Shown here one piece after another: positions 32,804 to 42,529 of a stretch of 64,000 nt of DNA. The notes below the pieces were generated by a model, which saw only the letters and a list, made by a program, of their open reading frames with translations, did not search any database and was not told the DNA's origin. This stretch comes from Cryptomeria japonica (taxonomy: Eukaryota > Streptophyta > Pinopsida > Cupressales > Cupressaceae): positions 189,104,270-189,168,269 of the forward strand of contig NC_081415.1 of assembly GCF_030272615.1 (NCBI RefSeq), read 5' to 3'. How positions within the stretch are numbered: the first letter of the stretch is position 1; every line of letters begins with the position of its first letter. A program made the position numbers and the translations under genes.

Positions 32804-35588
32804 AATTTAAGAATGGGAATTGTATCATCAATAGCCTTATAGGCTTGTGCATTACATTTTGTGATCTTCTTTATTGAATCCAATAAGACCTCTGTTACAT
32901 TTGTAGGTCAGAATTCTAACATTGAAGTGCCAGATGTCTCCCCAACTGTTTTCACAATTTCCTTGTTGTCAGTCGTGGTGATAGCCTTGCTTGATTCTAC
33001 CTCTGGTAGGTCAGTTTGTGTTTGCAATTCAACTAGCAAAGGTTTGGGATTTTCAATTTGTACTGGTGGCACTGTCTTAGTCTGAACCTGTGCCTCAACC
33101 TGTTTCTGTTCCGGTTTCTCCATCTATGTCTCAGAAGGTTTCTTTGAGCTCTCAACTATCGATTTATTACATGTAGTCTTTGTTTGTACTTCCAGTTTCT
33201 CAGTTTGTACCTCTATACTTTCCTTTGTTGATTCTTCTAATGGTTTTTCAGTTTTATCTACTAATTTCTCTAATGATTTGCCAATGGTATCCTCTGTCAG
33301 TTGCTCTGTCTAAGTAGGTTTTTCTAGGTTTATATTTACAGTTTCATTTACCTCAACCTCAGCATCTACAACTAGCGACTCAGTAGTCACATCTTTCTTC
33401 TTATCCTCAATGGTTTCTTTATGAACCAGAACATTTACTTCCTATGTGTCTATATTTACAGTGTACAAAATTTCAAACTCGGGATTTGTATCCTCTAGTG
33501 GAGTCTCCATACTCTCTGTGGTCGGTTGACTGTCAATAGATACTACCGGTGGAATATTCAAAGGAGGTGAAGGTATATTATTAGTTATTTTAAGGCTTGG
33601 AGGACCACCTACCTTACCTTTCCCCTTATCTCTATCCTTTTGATATACCTTAATAGTCTTGGGCCTTTTTAGTTCTTCTTGTTCTTCTTTTGCAACAAAG
33701 AATATGTCCTATCCATCTGCTATTTCTTCATAAACTTCCTTCACTCTACCAGCCATTAGTGCTACATGTTGGTGAGTGGTTGAAAATATAGTCCAGTTTG
33801 CTTCATTTATTAATTAATCAATCTCTTCCGGTGAGTTGACTGGATGAACTGCAAGTAGTTTCTCAATCTTAATTTTCTTATCCAGCTCAACAATGGCTAC
33901 CCTTCTGGCTTCTAGTCTTCTATACAATTCATTGGGTATCTCATCAACAATATCCATCAAAAATTTCTTATAAATATCCAAATGTAAAATCACACTATTT
34001 TCAATGTTTTATTTGTCGTCAGCAGATAGTGTGTCATACAGTTTGCTGATATTCTTCAACTTACCATCCTCTGTAATTTTACTAAGAAGTTTGTCTAGTG
34101 CAGCAATATCTTGTTTCATCTTCTTCTTCTTTGGAGTCATTTTCTTTGTTGGAGGCCTCACTGCCTATTGTTTTTGTCTAGTTCTCTTTGGTGTAGGTGA
34201 GGGTATCGGTGAGGGTTTTCTTTTCCTTTCTACCCTTTTAAATACAGTTGATATGTCACTCTCAGAGGAAGTTCCAACCGGTGAAAGATGAGTTTCCAGT
34301 TGAAGTCCTTCCAAATCACTTTCACTTATACCAGTTTGTTTCAAAACATCTTCCTTAATTGCCTTTGCCTGTCAGGTTCCTTTCCTTATTGTTGCTTCAA
34401 CTTTCTTAACCCTTTTTCTTGACTGAATTCCACTCTCAATTGTTTCTACATTTCCAAAGACTTTCTCAATGGGTTCCTTTGGTGCTTCAAGGAGGGATTT
34501 TGCATAAGTTTCTATGATGTGGTCATCTGTTTCATAGCCCATTTAAATTACCCATATAGTTCTAGGGACAACTGCCTCCATCCAGATTTCATCTTTCTTA
34601 ATTACAAAGCAGATTTCTTTCTGATATTTGTCTACAATTGCTTGTGACAGTCTTATCCTTGTTTTCATTCGAGCTTTTAGTGCATGAAAATGTTCATTTA
34701 AGTTTTTCTCCTTGTTATCTCCCATGTTGTTCAATAAATCCAAGAGTTGCTTTCCTACTGGTATGTCAAAGCCAAAATCTCTTGCACCAATACCAGGTAC
34801 TTGTTTTGTAATGTACAACATTAAACATACAAGTAAATTTCCAAATCCAAAGGTTCCTTTCTTATCTCCCTTTATCTTCTTTATATTGTCTATCAATTCA
34901 TCTTTGAGCCATTCACACACATTTATTCTACCATTATCATTTACCATGTCATATGCACTTTTGATACATAGGCTAGAAACTGAGTTCAACCTATTTTCAT
35001 GTGTAGCCTTGTAGCCTAAAATCATACTAACAAATCTGACATTGATATCCTTCACATCATTTACCCTTAGAGACCTTTTGTCAAAAGTTGCACTGGTTAG
35101 ATTCATCACTGTGTCATTTGAGACCTTCTTTGTTCGTCATGCCTGCTATCGGTGGAAGGTAACCCTGTTACTGCCTTAATGGCTTCCTTAGTGATTTTAT
35201 GGATTGAATCTAACCAAAAGAATTCCCCATGAACTCTACTTAGCACAATTCTTATAATATCCTCAGGAAAATCAGGAATGCTAAGAATATCCACAAAACC
35301 TAGGGTTTCTACTACCTTGTGTTCTGGTTTGACATTACCATCTACATCACAAATCACAGTCCTATGCACATTCTTGATCTCATCATCACCCAATTCCTCT
35401 ATATGATAGTGTATTTACATCCTAGGGTCTTCAACATATACTACTCCCTTAGAAATTTGAGAAAATGCACCTATGTTGTCATCTTTCTTCGTAATTTCGG
35501 GAACCAGTTTAAAAATGGGTCTAGGGCACTTGATAACCTCAATAACAATAGGGTTTGCAATAAATTCAGGAGTGGAGGAGGATGCCAT
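32804..35588 (-). pseudogene. E4 ORF2, N-terminal and middle part
   Basis: Starts at 35588 (MASSSTPEF) and runs to the E5 junction, then continues at 22755. It is homologous to E3 ORF2 throughout: VKPEHKVVETLGFVDIL, IVLSRVHGEFFWLD, LRVNDVKDINVRFVSM, FGNLLVCLMLYITKQVPG, then IYKKFLMDIVDEIPNEL and a Lys/Thr/Glu-rich middle. Lesions are a TAA at 35415-35417, a 1-nt deletion near 35131-35140 and several later stops. Because the frameshift lies at a different place from the one in E3, the ancestral gene was one open frame of about 1,120-1,160 codons. No catalytic motif is recognised. Confidence 0.72.
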
Positions 35589-35932
35589 AGTTATAAATAC
35601 CTCAAACTACCTTAGGGATGAGTGCCTGGATGAACTGCTTCACTTCTTTGCTAAGGATGCCTTCGCTCGGGAATTTTCGCACTCTCAAAGATTTGAATTC
35701 TTGGTGAGTGAAAAAGAAGCCAAAACACTTGCTTTATAATGTTATTTTCTCCAACTCCTGCATTTAATGCTTGTTGATTAAGTCATAACTTAACTCATTT
35801 GCCGATATAGAAGTAATTTCAACTTCGCACCATCAATCGAGGGAATAATAGCATATTTTACATTTTGTTGCTAAACGCCCAAAGGATTTTCCTTCAGTTA
35901 GATGAAGAGTCTCCTGCCGATGGAGTGTTACT
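35589..35932 (-). promoter_or_regulatory. E4 gag-ORF2 spacer with TATA-like box
   Basis: The - strand reads TATAAAG at 35732-35738, about 150 bp before the ORF2 ATG. The E3 copy has it at 146 bp. Spacer sequence around it is alignable with E3. It is a candidate internal promoter, untested. Confidence 0.45.
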
Positions 35933-36994
35933 CTATTCTGTTGGTGGAGGAGTATTCTGATATGACTTTCTGATCCATTGTTTTAAGAATTCTTGCTTTA
36001 CCTCTTCAACCTTTTCTTTACCTTTCAAGCTGGGACCTTTGTTATTTGTCGGTGATGCCTTACTTCTACAAAATTTTGCAATATGTCCAATCTTGTTTCT
36101 AGCATAACAAGTCACATTTTTCTTCTGAATAGCTTTCCCATATCCTATGCCGGTATGTGTTCTGCATTGATTAGATAGGTGTCCAAATCTTCCACAAACA
36201 TAACATCTTACATTCATTCTGCAATTTTCTGAATTATGACCAACTTTGTTGCATTTAGAACATTGATCGGTGGGTGTATTAGTGTTCTGATAATTTCTAG
36301 ATCTACATTGATTTTCTCTATGACCATACTTGTTACAGTTAAAGCATTTCCCATTAAATTTGTAAGCATTAGGTTGTCTTACTTGTTTTCTATGATCATG
36401 TTTGTTTGCAGTACTGGAGCTTTCACCAATTTCAAAGCCAAGGCCATTTGTATCACCATTAGGTTTCTGATTCTTCAGCATGTCATCAAGTTCCTTTGAA
36501 CTTTTCTTGAATTTCTCCTTGTGTTGATTTGCAATGGCCAATTCATTTTCCAAGAAGTCCTTTTGTCTCATGAGTTCAGTTTTATCATGTTCTAAGTGAA
36601 TTAGATCCGTCTTTAGCATATCATTCTCATGACTGAGTCTTAGATTTTCATTTGCAGCATCATTCAGTCTTCTAGTCAAGTCATCTTCATTTTTCTTCTT
36701 ATCTTCAATATCTTTACAAAATCTCATAGTAATATCCTGCATCTCATTTTTTGTTGTATTGATTTCTTGTCTTAGCTTGTTTATCAGATCATTAAGAGTT
36801 TCCTTTTCATCATTGTCATTCTGCATCTTTTCACAAAGTTCTCTTCTCTTGTTCCTTGCAATAGTAAAATTCTCTTGAAGTGCTTGAATGATATCCTGAG
36901 TAGCCTTCAGATCATCTTCAAGTTTGATATTCTTCACCTTTTCTGCATCATAGTCTAAAAGAGTCGTTACCAATTGCTTTGTCAAGTTTTCCAT
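35933..36994 (-). CDS. gag: E4 Gag-like protein, intact: coiled coil plus CCHC knuckles
   Basis: 353 codons from Met at 36994 (MENLTKQLV) to the stop at 35933. The frame is open further upstream into the LTR, but the E3 homologue also begins at this Met (MENLGKQLE). Residues about 10-175 are Lys/Glu/Asn-rich heptads, and knuckles lie at 217-230, 245-258, 264-277 and 296-309. In the fourth the second Cys is Arg (CYARNKIGH), while E3 keeps CYAC. Basic tail KGKEKVEEVKQEF, as in E3. It probably packages element RNA. It is unlike the usual Copia Gag because no UBN2-like capsid is seen and there are four knuckles. Confidence 0.85.
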   Translation of the reverse strand: MENLTKQLVTTLLDYDAEKVKNIKLEDDLKATQDIIQALQENFTIARNKRRELCEKMQNDNDEKETLNDLINKLRQEINTTKNEMQDITMRFCKDIEDKKKNEDDLTRRLNDAANENLRLSHENDMLKTDLIHLEHDKTELMRQKDFLENELAIANQHKEKFKKSSKELDDMLKNQKPNGDTNGLGFEIGESSSTANKHDHRKQVRQPNAYKFNGKCFNCNKYGHRENQCRSRNYQNTNTPTDQCSKCNKVGHNSENCRMNVRCYVCGRFGHLSNQCRTHTGIGYGKAIQKKNVTCYARNKIGHIAKFCRSKASPTNNKGPSLKGKEKVEEVKQEFLKQWIRKSYQNTPPPTE

Positions 36995-37050
36995 CTCTAC
37001 CGGTGACAAGATCTTCCTCAAGCTGTTAGGCTTTTGAAAATAGAGGATTA

Positions 37051-37063
37051 GGCTCTGATACCA
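37051..37063 (-). other. E4 primer-binding site
   Basis: The + strand reads GGCTCTGATACCA, so the - strand reads TGGTATCAGAGCC, the tRNA-iMet type, two bases from the LTR. Confidence 0.92.
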
Positions 37064-37065
37064 AT

Positions 37066-37843
37066 TGTTAGGATTCCCAAAGATACTGAGAGGGGGGGAT
37101 GAATCAGTATCTGATCGGTATATTAATTTTATTAACTTATAACATGAGAAATATATTAAAACTGTGTACCGGTAAACCTGAAATAATGCAGCAAATAAGA
37201 ACAATACCCACAACATGAAAAACACACCATAACACAGTATTTTAATGAGGAAACCCGATGTGGGAAAAACCTCTGTGGGATTTGTGACCCACAATATTCA
37301 CTTACTGGCCAATAAGGGAATATTACTCTTACAATAGGGGCTTGCACATGCAGGAAGGCCAAGTGCTTAGAGCTCACTGCTCAAATACAAAATGAAGTCA
37401 CACTGACTTACAAAAATGGATTATCCAATGTCTTGTACTACTTCAGATTAGCATCTGCTATGCCAGATTCAGTACGGTTTAAGCTCTGCTACATACATAA
37501 ACCCTTAACCTATAATTTGCATAATAGGTCTGCTATTATCTTCCCATACTTTGCCTATTCCATTCTCCAAAATGATCTACAATGATCTCATACATATATG
37601 AGTCATATTACAATCTACCATATCGGCTTACAAAGATTATACAATTAATTATAAAATATAAATACACAAAATTTCTGTCGACTAGGGTGTCGGTAATCTT
37701 CCTTTTCGATGTCGGTGTTATGTATGCCAGTGTAGAGTCTGCCAGTGCCGGTGCCTGCCTGTATCATAAGATTGCAAGGTTGCCATCAATGAAAATACCT
37801 TCAATCACCTACAATTTCTCATTGGAGTGTGCATTTGCCAACA
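37066..37843 (-). repeat. E4 5' LTR
   Basis: 778 bp, pairing with 21118-21897. ORFs crossing it (for example 37156-37377) are LTR sequence and also occur in the other copy. Confidence 0.92.
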
Positions 37844-37848
37844 TAACT

Positions 37849-38314
37849 CTACAATTTTGGATTACAAGGAGCTATATAGGGAAACAAGCAAACCTCACCT
37901 TTTGACAGAGGACATAGATGAGGAGATCAGAAAAATACAAAAAGAAATTGATGACATAGCAGATAATATAATTGGTTCATCCGGACTTATATCAGTTTTT
38001 GAGTAGGAAATGGCAGTTTTTGAGGAGACATTAGAGAAACTTGAGAAAGAGAAGGAAGGATAAGGTCAAATGCTTGGGTCCTTAAAAATAAACTTGGTCC
38101 TAAGTTGGACAATCTTATCACTCAGAGAATTGAAATATCTAAGGCATTAGTTCAAGGAGAGTGATCACCAGAGGAACACATGCATTATCTCACTGGCATG
38201 ATCCAACATACTGGGGCAACTTTGAATGATAGCAAAAGGTTTATGCAAAGTTTGAATTTAGTTTTGGTAGATATTTTTCAGATTGTAACCAACCGGTTAC
38301 AGAATTTGAGGTGA
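37849..38314 (+). pseudogene. E3 ORF2, C-terminal part
   Basis: Resumes E3 ORF2 after the E4 insertion: LDYKELYRE, LLTEDIDEEIRK, IADNIIGSS, then decayed sequence with stops and frameshifts, ending QIVTNRLQNLR with a stop at 38312-38314. It matches E4 ORF2 at 22076-22550. Confidence 0.7.
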
Positions 38315-38503
38315 AATTTTTGAACTCGTTTGATTATTTTTGAAAACCTTTGTCATTGATGTCAAAGGGGGAGTAATGGAGAGAAAAATACTTGTACACA
38401 GGAAATCACTTGCTCAGGGGGAGAACATCTTTTTGGAATCTTTTTTACTTCAGTTTTTGGAAACAGTTTTTGGATTTTTCTCATGAGTGTTGCCATCAAG
38501 GCC
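38315..38503 (+). other. E3 3' untranslated region with extra PPT-like tracts
   Basis: AAAGGGGGAG at 38364-38373 and CAGGGGGAG near 38415 precede the real PPT. Confidence 0.65.
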
Positions 38504-38515
38504 AAAGGGGGAGAT
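38504..38515 (+). other. E3 polypurine tract
   Basis: AAAGGGGGAGAT directly before TGTTGGC, identical to E2. Confidence 0.92.
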
Positions 38516-39303
38516 TGTTGGCATTCTACACTCTTATGAGAATAGTTGATGTTGTCATTGATGGCAACCATCTGGCAACCAATCGGCAAATACAGGCACC
38601 AACAATAGATTTCTACATACACCGACAGGCACTTCACCGACATCGGCAATAATGCATACCAACACTCAAGCCAACATGGAATAAACTTTTGTTTATTGTA
38701 TTTTAATGTAAATATATTTTGTAAGCCAATATGGTACATTGCAATAGACTCATATATGTATGAGATCTTATAGGTCATTTTAAATATGGCATGAGAGATA
38801 GAGAAGAGAGAGATATGATGTATAATTTTGTATAAGGTGATATAGTTGACAACGAAGGTTTTGGTTATTGTCTGAGCTTAAACCGGTACTAAACTTGGAA
38901 TATGAGATGTTTTTTTGAAGCAATATGTTGTATTGGATTTTGATAATCCATTTTGTAGTTAGTTTGACTCTTATTGAGCAGGGAGCTCTAGGCTATTGGC
39001 CTCCCTGCATGTACAGGCCCCCATTGTAAGTAGTATTTATTCATTGACCAGTGAGTAACTATTGTGGGTCACAAATCCCACCGAGTTTTTTCCCACACTG
39101 GGTTTCCTCATTAAATATATTGTGTTATGGTGTGTTTTCTATGTTGTCTTTGTTGTTCTTATTTGCTGCATTAATTCTTATTTACCGGTACACTGCTTTG
39201 GGATGCAAAGTTTTAAATAAGTATAAATATTCTGCTAACCAGTTAGACACTGATTCACCCCCCCCCCCTCTCAGTGTCTTTGGGACTGTCATTGAATCTA
39301 ACA
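38516..39303 (+). repeat. E3 3' LTR
   Basis: 788 bp, pairing with 15950-16749. Ends AATCTAACA, then TSD CACAT. Confidence 0.92.
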
Positions 39304-39308
39304 CACAT

Positions 39309-39984
39309 CAATATAATGATGATCATGTCCACTCAAAGAGACATGTTCCAACAGTGCAAAAGCTGATACAAAAATGAAACGAATCCCAAAGGCCGCAAAG
39401 GCCCACTAAAGTAAAAGAAAAAACAATGTGGATCCCAAATAAAAAATAAGAAATGCATCCAAAATAAGAATCTCTAATGGCATCCAAAATTTCTATTCCA
39501 TAAGCTATACATTCTTCTCCTCCATCTCATAAATCTATTTTGGGTCCCAATGTCCCAAAGCTACCTCTCATAATTCCTCCATCATATCCACATTCTACAT
39601 CCATCTCTCCTCCACTTATCTTACATCTTCTGCAACATGTGCCAATGTTGGTCCTGACAATATCCCCCCATCATGCTCACTTTTCCTCCTTCCATCCAAA
39701 CACTTGTCACTACCACATCCCTTACATTCCCCATCAAAACCATTTAATCCAGGCCTTTGCATAATTCCACTCCTTCCTAATAAAGTTGTACCAACACCCG
39801 GTGATCACTCCAAATGGGCTCCTAATACCTTGATATGAAAATTGATGCTTGGTTTCTCCATCCATATCCTTTATCACCTATCTTCCAAATATATTTATCC
39901 CCATCCATCTCCATCCATATATTTCCTCAAAAAATCAGAAAGTTCCAAAAAAAAAGAGAGAAAGAGAAAAACCAATCGTCCAAT
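39309..39984 (+). pseudogene. E0 Pro/Ser-rich remnant (homologue of E5 26549-26938)
   Basis: E0 resumes after E3. Frame fragments at 39530-39764 show ILGPNVP, IPPSYP and HVPMLVL, matching the E5 remnant. Stops on either side. It is the downstream part of the same coding region as 5121-7034. Confidence 0.5.
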
Positions 39985-40063
39985 TGTGAAAACTTGACAA
40001 ACAAGTGCCTTGGACAGGTACCATGATGAAAAACCTGGCAAATAGGTATCATGTGTAATTACC
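39985..40063 (+). other. Conserved non-coding block with GCAAA-loop hairpin (E0 copy)
   Basis: Shows TGAAAACTTGACAAACA, GTGCCTTGGACAGGTACC and ACCTGGCAAATAGGT with a G-T pair closing the stem. Matches E5 and E6 blocks. Confidence 0.72.
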
Positions 40064-40630
40064 CTCATCCTTTTTCTTTCCACGCTTGGGGGCAAAGTTC
40101 TGTTGGACATCTAGTTATTTCGTCCTCCATTCCATCTACCTATCATACACAACATATCATATCCTATCCAATCCATTTCACTTCATCCATCCTCCCTTGG
40201 ATCTTAAAAGAAACAAAAGGCCACTGTATACATGCTTTGGACACCTCTTGGCCTCCATGTCCCTATCATGTCTGTCCTTCATTCATCCTTCCTATTCACT
40301 CATCCTTATTTCCATCCGTGTAATTCTTCATCATACCTTAATGGTCCTTATCCATTTATCACCATATCTTCCATCCACAATCCTTATCTTCCTATCCTCA
40401 TGTTAGTCATCTTATTATATCCATACATCCCCCAATGCTTATCTCTCAATTCCTCCATATCTTATCTTGTTCATCCATCCATCCATCTTTAGAACTGCCA
40501 GTTCCTCCATCCCTTCATCCATGATCATGTTCCTCTACCCTATTCTTCTCCTTGTCATCCCTTCATCCCTCATCATTTCATATCCTAGCCACATCCATAA
40601 TGCTTCCATATCCAATCCTTTTTCATTATA
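40064..40630 (+). other. E0 interior, CATCC-rich low complexity
   Basis: Pyrimidine-rich, with overlapping ORFs caused by composition. No homology to known proteins is seen. Confidence 0.45.
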
Positions 40631-40765
40631 TCCATCATCCTTTTCATCCAATCTCCAATCCTTTTTCATCCTATCCATCATCCTTTTTATCCAATCTCCA
40701 ATCCTTTTTCATCCTATCAATCATCCTTTTCATCCAATCCCTCATCCTTTTCTCTTTAAATAGCA
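40631..40765 (+). repeat. 43-bp tandem repeat, about three copies
   Basis: TCCATCATCC or TCAATCATCC starts at 40631, 40674 and 40717. Each unit has CCAATCTCCAATCC and CTTTTTCATCC. Confidence 0.8.
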
Positions 40766-40799
40766 TTTTCTTTCCCCCATTCTTTCCACTACTTTTCTC

Positions 40800-41190
40800 A
40801 CAGGGTCATGCCCCCATGCTCGCAGGAATGCACCCCCACATGAGCAAGGTCGCTCTCTCATGCCCACAGGATGCACCCTCACGTGAGAGGGGATGCATCC
40901 CCGCATTGTGGGGTGACCCCCCGTGATTTTTCCCCCCAGTTTCTTTTGGCTCTCCCCCTTGTTTCGTTCAACTCTCCCCTGGTTATAACATGTTATCCAA
41001 TAGAAAAAAATAACACCTAACGCATTTATAAAAGGATAAGTCTTTTTTGGCCTCGCGGGACGCTACTTCTCGACCCCACCCTGTATCGCGATAGGGAGGG
41101 CGCAAGGGGCATTTCCCCTTGACCCCATCTTGGGGTACTACCCCCAAACCCCTGTCAAAATATATGGGGAGAAATAATGCCAATAGAAGT
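40800..41190. other. GC-rich island in AT-rich E0
   Basis: Contrasts sharply with its surroundings. First half has repeated GCACCC/GATGCA words with CACATGAG/CACGTGAG. Second half has CGCGATAGGG and paired GGGGCATTTCCCC and GGGGTAC/TACCCCC words able to fold. No TSD was found. It may be a separate insertion or a structured part of E0. Confidence 0.5.
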
Positions 41191-41319
41191 AGGGAAAATT
41201 TACCCCCGAGTCTGATTAGGCTCTACATAATATGCCTCCTTCGCTCATCCTTTGAATCGATTCATCTGCCTCTCAATTCCCCTTTGCATTCCAATCTTAT
41301 CCATTCTTTCAAATTATAC

Positions 41320-41545
41320 AATCACTCCTATCTAATCGAATCCTCTAATCATCATCATCATCGAGTTTCTTCCAATCACTCCTATCTAATCAAATCCTCC
41401 AATCATCATCATCATCGGGTTTCTTCCAATCACTCCTATCTAATCGAATCCTCCAATCATCATCATTATCAGGTTTCTTCCAATCACTCATATCTAATTG
41501 AATTCTCCAATCATCATTATCATTAGGTTTCTTTCAATCACTCTT
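41320..41545 (+). repeat. 54-bp tandem repeat, about four copies
   Basis: Unit contains CCAATCACTCCTATCTAATC, CATCATCATCATC and GGTTTCTT. Period 54 bp, so an open frame persists through it. Not judged a gene. Confidence 0.8.
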
Positions 41546-42515
41546 CTCTCTTCAATCAATCCAGTTAATCATCAATTTATCGTGGCTTTTCATCTTGACT
41601 GGGGGCAACATCATGCATATCCCTAGGTCTTCTTCCTTCATCCATATTCTCTTAGGTTGTCATGTATATAGGTGTTGTTGTACATAGTCGTGTGTCAGTT
41701 TTTTCCTTTGAGATAATATCCTATCAGTTGGTTCTTCATCATTCGGTCATAGATCATCACAACCAATCTCCAAACTTCATCGGTTAGGGTTCTGCTTCTC
41801 AACTAGTTAGTCTTACCGGTTGATCTTCACTGCATCAATACCGGTTACTTTGTTGCATCATTACCAGTTGCAATACTACATCATTACCGGTTGCTATTGA
41901 TATCAATGACAACACTTCCTAACTTCTTCAATGCAATCATCATGCAATGCCAACAATGTGATCTTGTTGCCTTTGGTTTTTGTCTGGCGTGTCTTTTTGG
42001 TGTATCCCTTTGTTGTTCCCTCACGATGTCTCTATCATCTCATGTTACATTGGGGCACATCTTCTGCTGGGGGTTATTCTAGTACCTTTGCCTGTAGGGT
42101 CTCTATAACTGTGTGGTGCTAGATTAGCCTAGTCTTTGTTTTTATGTGTCATTCTATGCATTAGCTGTGAAATTCCACCCTAGTTCCTTATACCTTGGTG
42201 ACTCACTGACATTTCTAAATCAAAATAAGTTCTCTACATGGCATCCTTTTTCATGGGTGCTTGAGCTCCATGATCATTTCATCCATATCATCCACTACAT
42301 TTGCATTTTTCTCCCCATCCTGTTCTGCTTATTTCCTTCTACCCTGTCCGTTGGGGCAATGTTTCTTTCAAGACGTCACCTGATTCCTTTTTCCCCATGC
42401 ACCCTCTCAAGGGGGCATCCCTCACCATTCCTTCATTGGTCCTGGGGTATTTTTTGCTTCCTCGCTCTCAGGTGTTTTATTTTTCTTCACACCAACACTA
42501 TTCTAGCGCCACCAC
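41546..42515 (+). other. E0 3' interior, non-coding
   Basis: A cluster of ACCGGTT words at 41814-41890 alternating with CATCA. No convincing coding sequence up to the PPT. Confidence 0.5.
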
Positions 42516-42529
42516 AAAGAGGGGCAAAA
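42516..42529 (+). other. E0 polypurine tract
   Basis: AAAGAGGGGCAAAA directly followed by TGTAGACACC, the same form as in E6. Confidence 0.82.

Larger units (their letters stand above)
21118..37843 (-). mobile_element. E4: second member of the ORF2-carrying family, - strand, inside E3
   Basis: 5' LTR 37066-37843 and 3' LTR 21118-21897 on the - strand, PBS 37051-37063, PPT 21898-21912. The flanks are TAACC (21113-21117) and TAACT (37844-37848), a TSD with one change. Without E5 it is about 6.7 kb and has the same layout as E3: Gag, spacer with TATA-like box, ORF2, PPT, no pol. It inserted into the ORF2 of E3 in the opposite direction, so the two coding regions form a long inverted repeat. Confidence 0.92.
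15950..39303 (+). mobile_element. E3: non-autonomous Sirevirus-like element carrying ORF2, + strand
   Basis: LTRs 15950-16749 and 38516-39303, PBS 16752-16764, PPT 38504-38515, TSD CACAT (15945-15949 and 39304-39308). Without E4 it is about 6.6 kb. It encodes a coiled-coil/CCHC Gag and then ORF2, which is split by E4 (18233-21117 and 37849-38314). I see no protease, integrase or RT motif anywhere in it. Its PBS and PPT/LTR junction match E2, which suggests mobilisation by Sirevirus enzymes. Confidence 0.92.

Noticed and set aside
36995-37294. Upstream 100-codon extension of E4 Gag into the LTR
   Set aside because: It crosses the PBS and LTR. E3 supports the Met at 36994 as the start.
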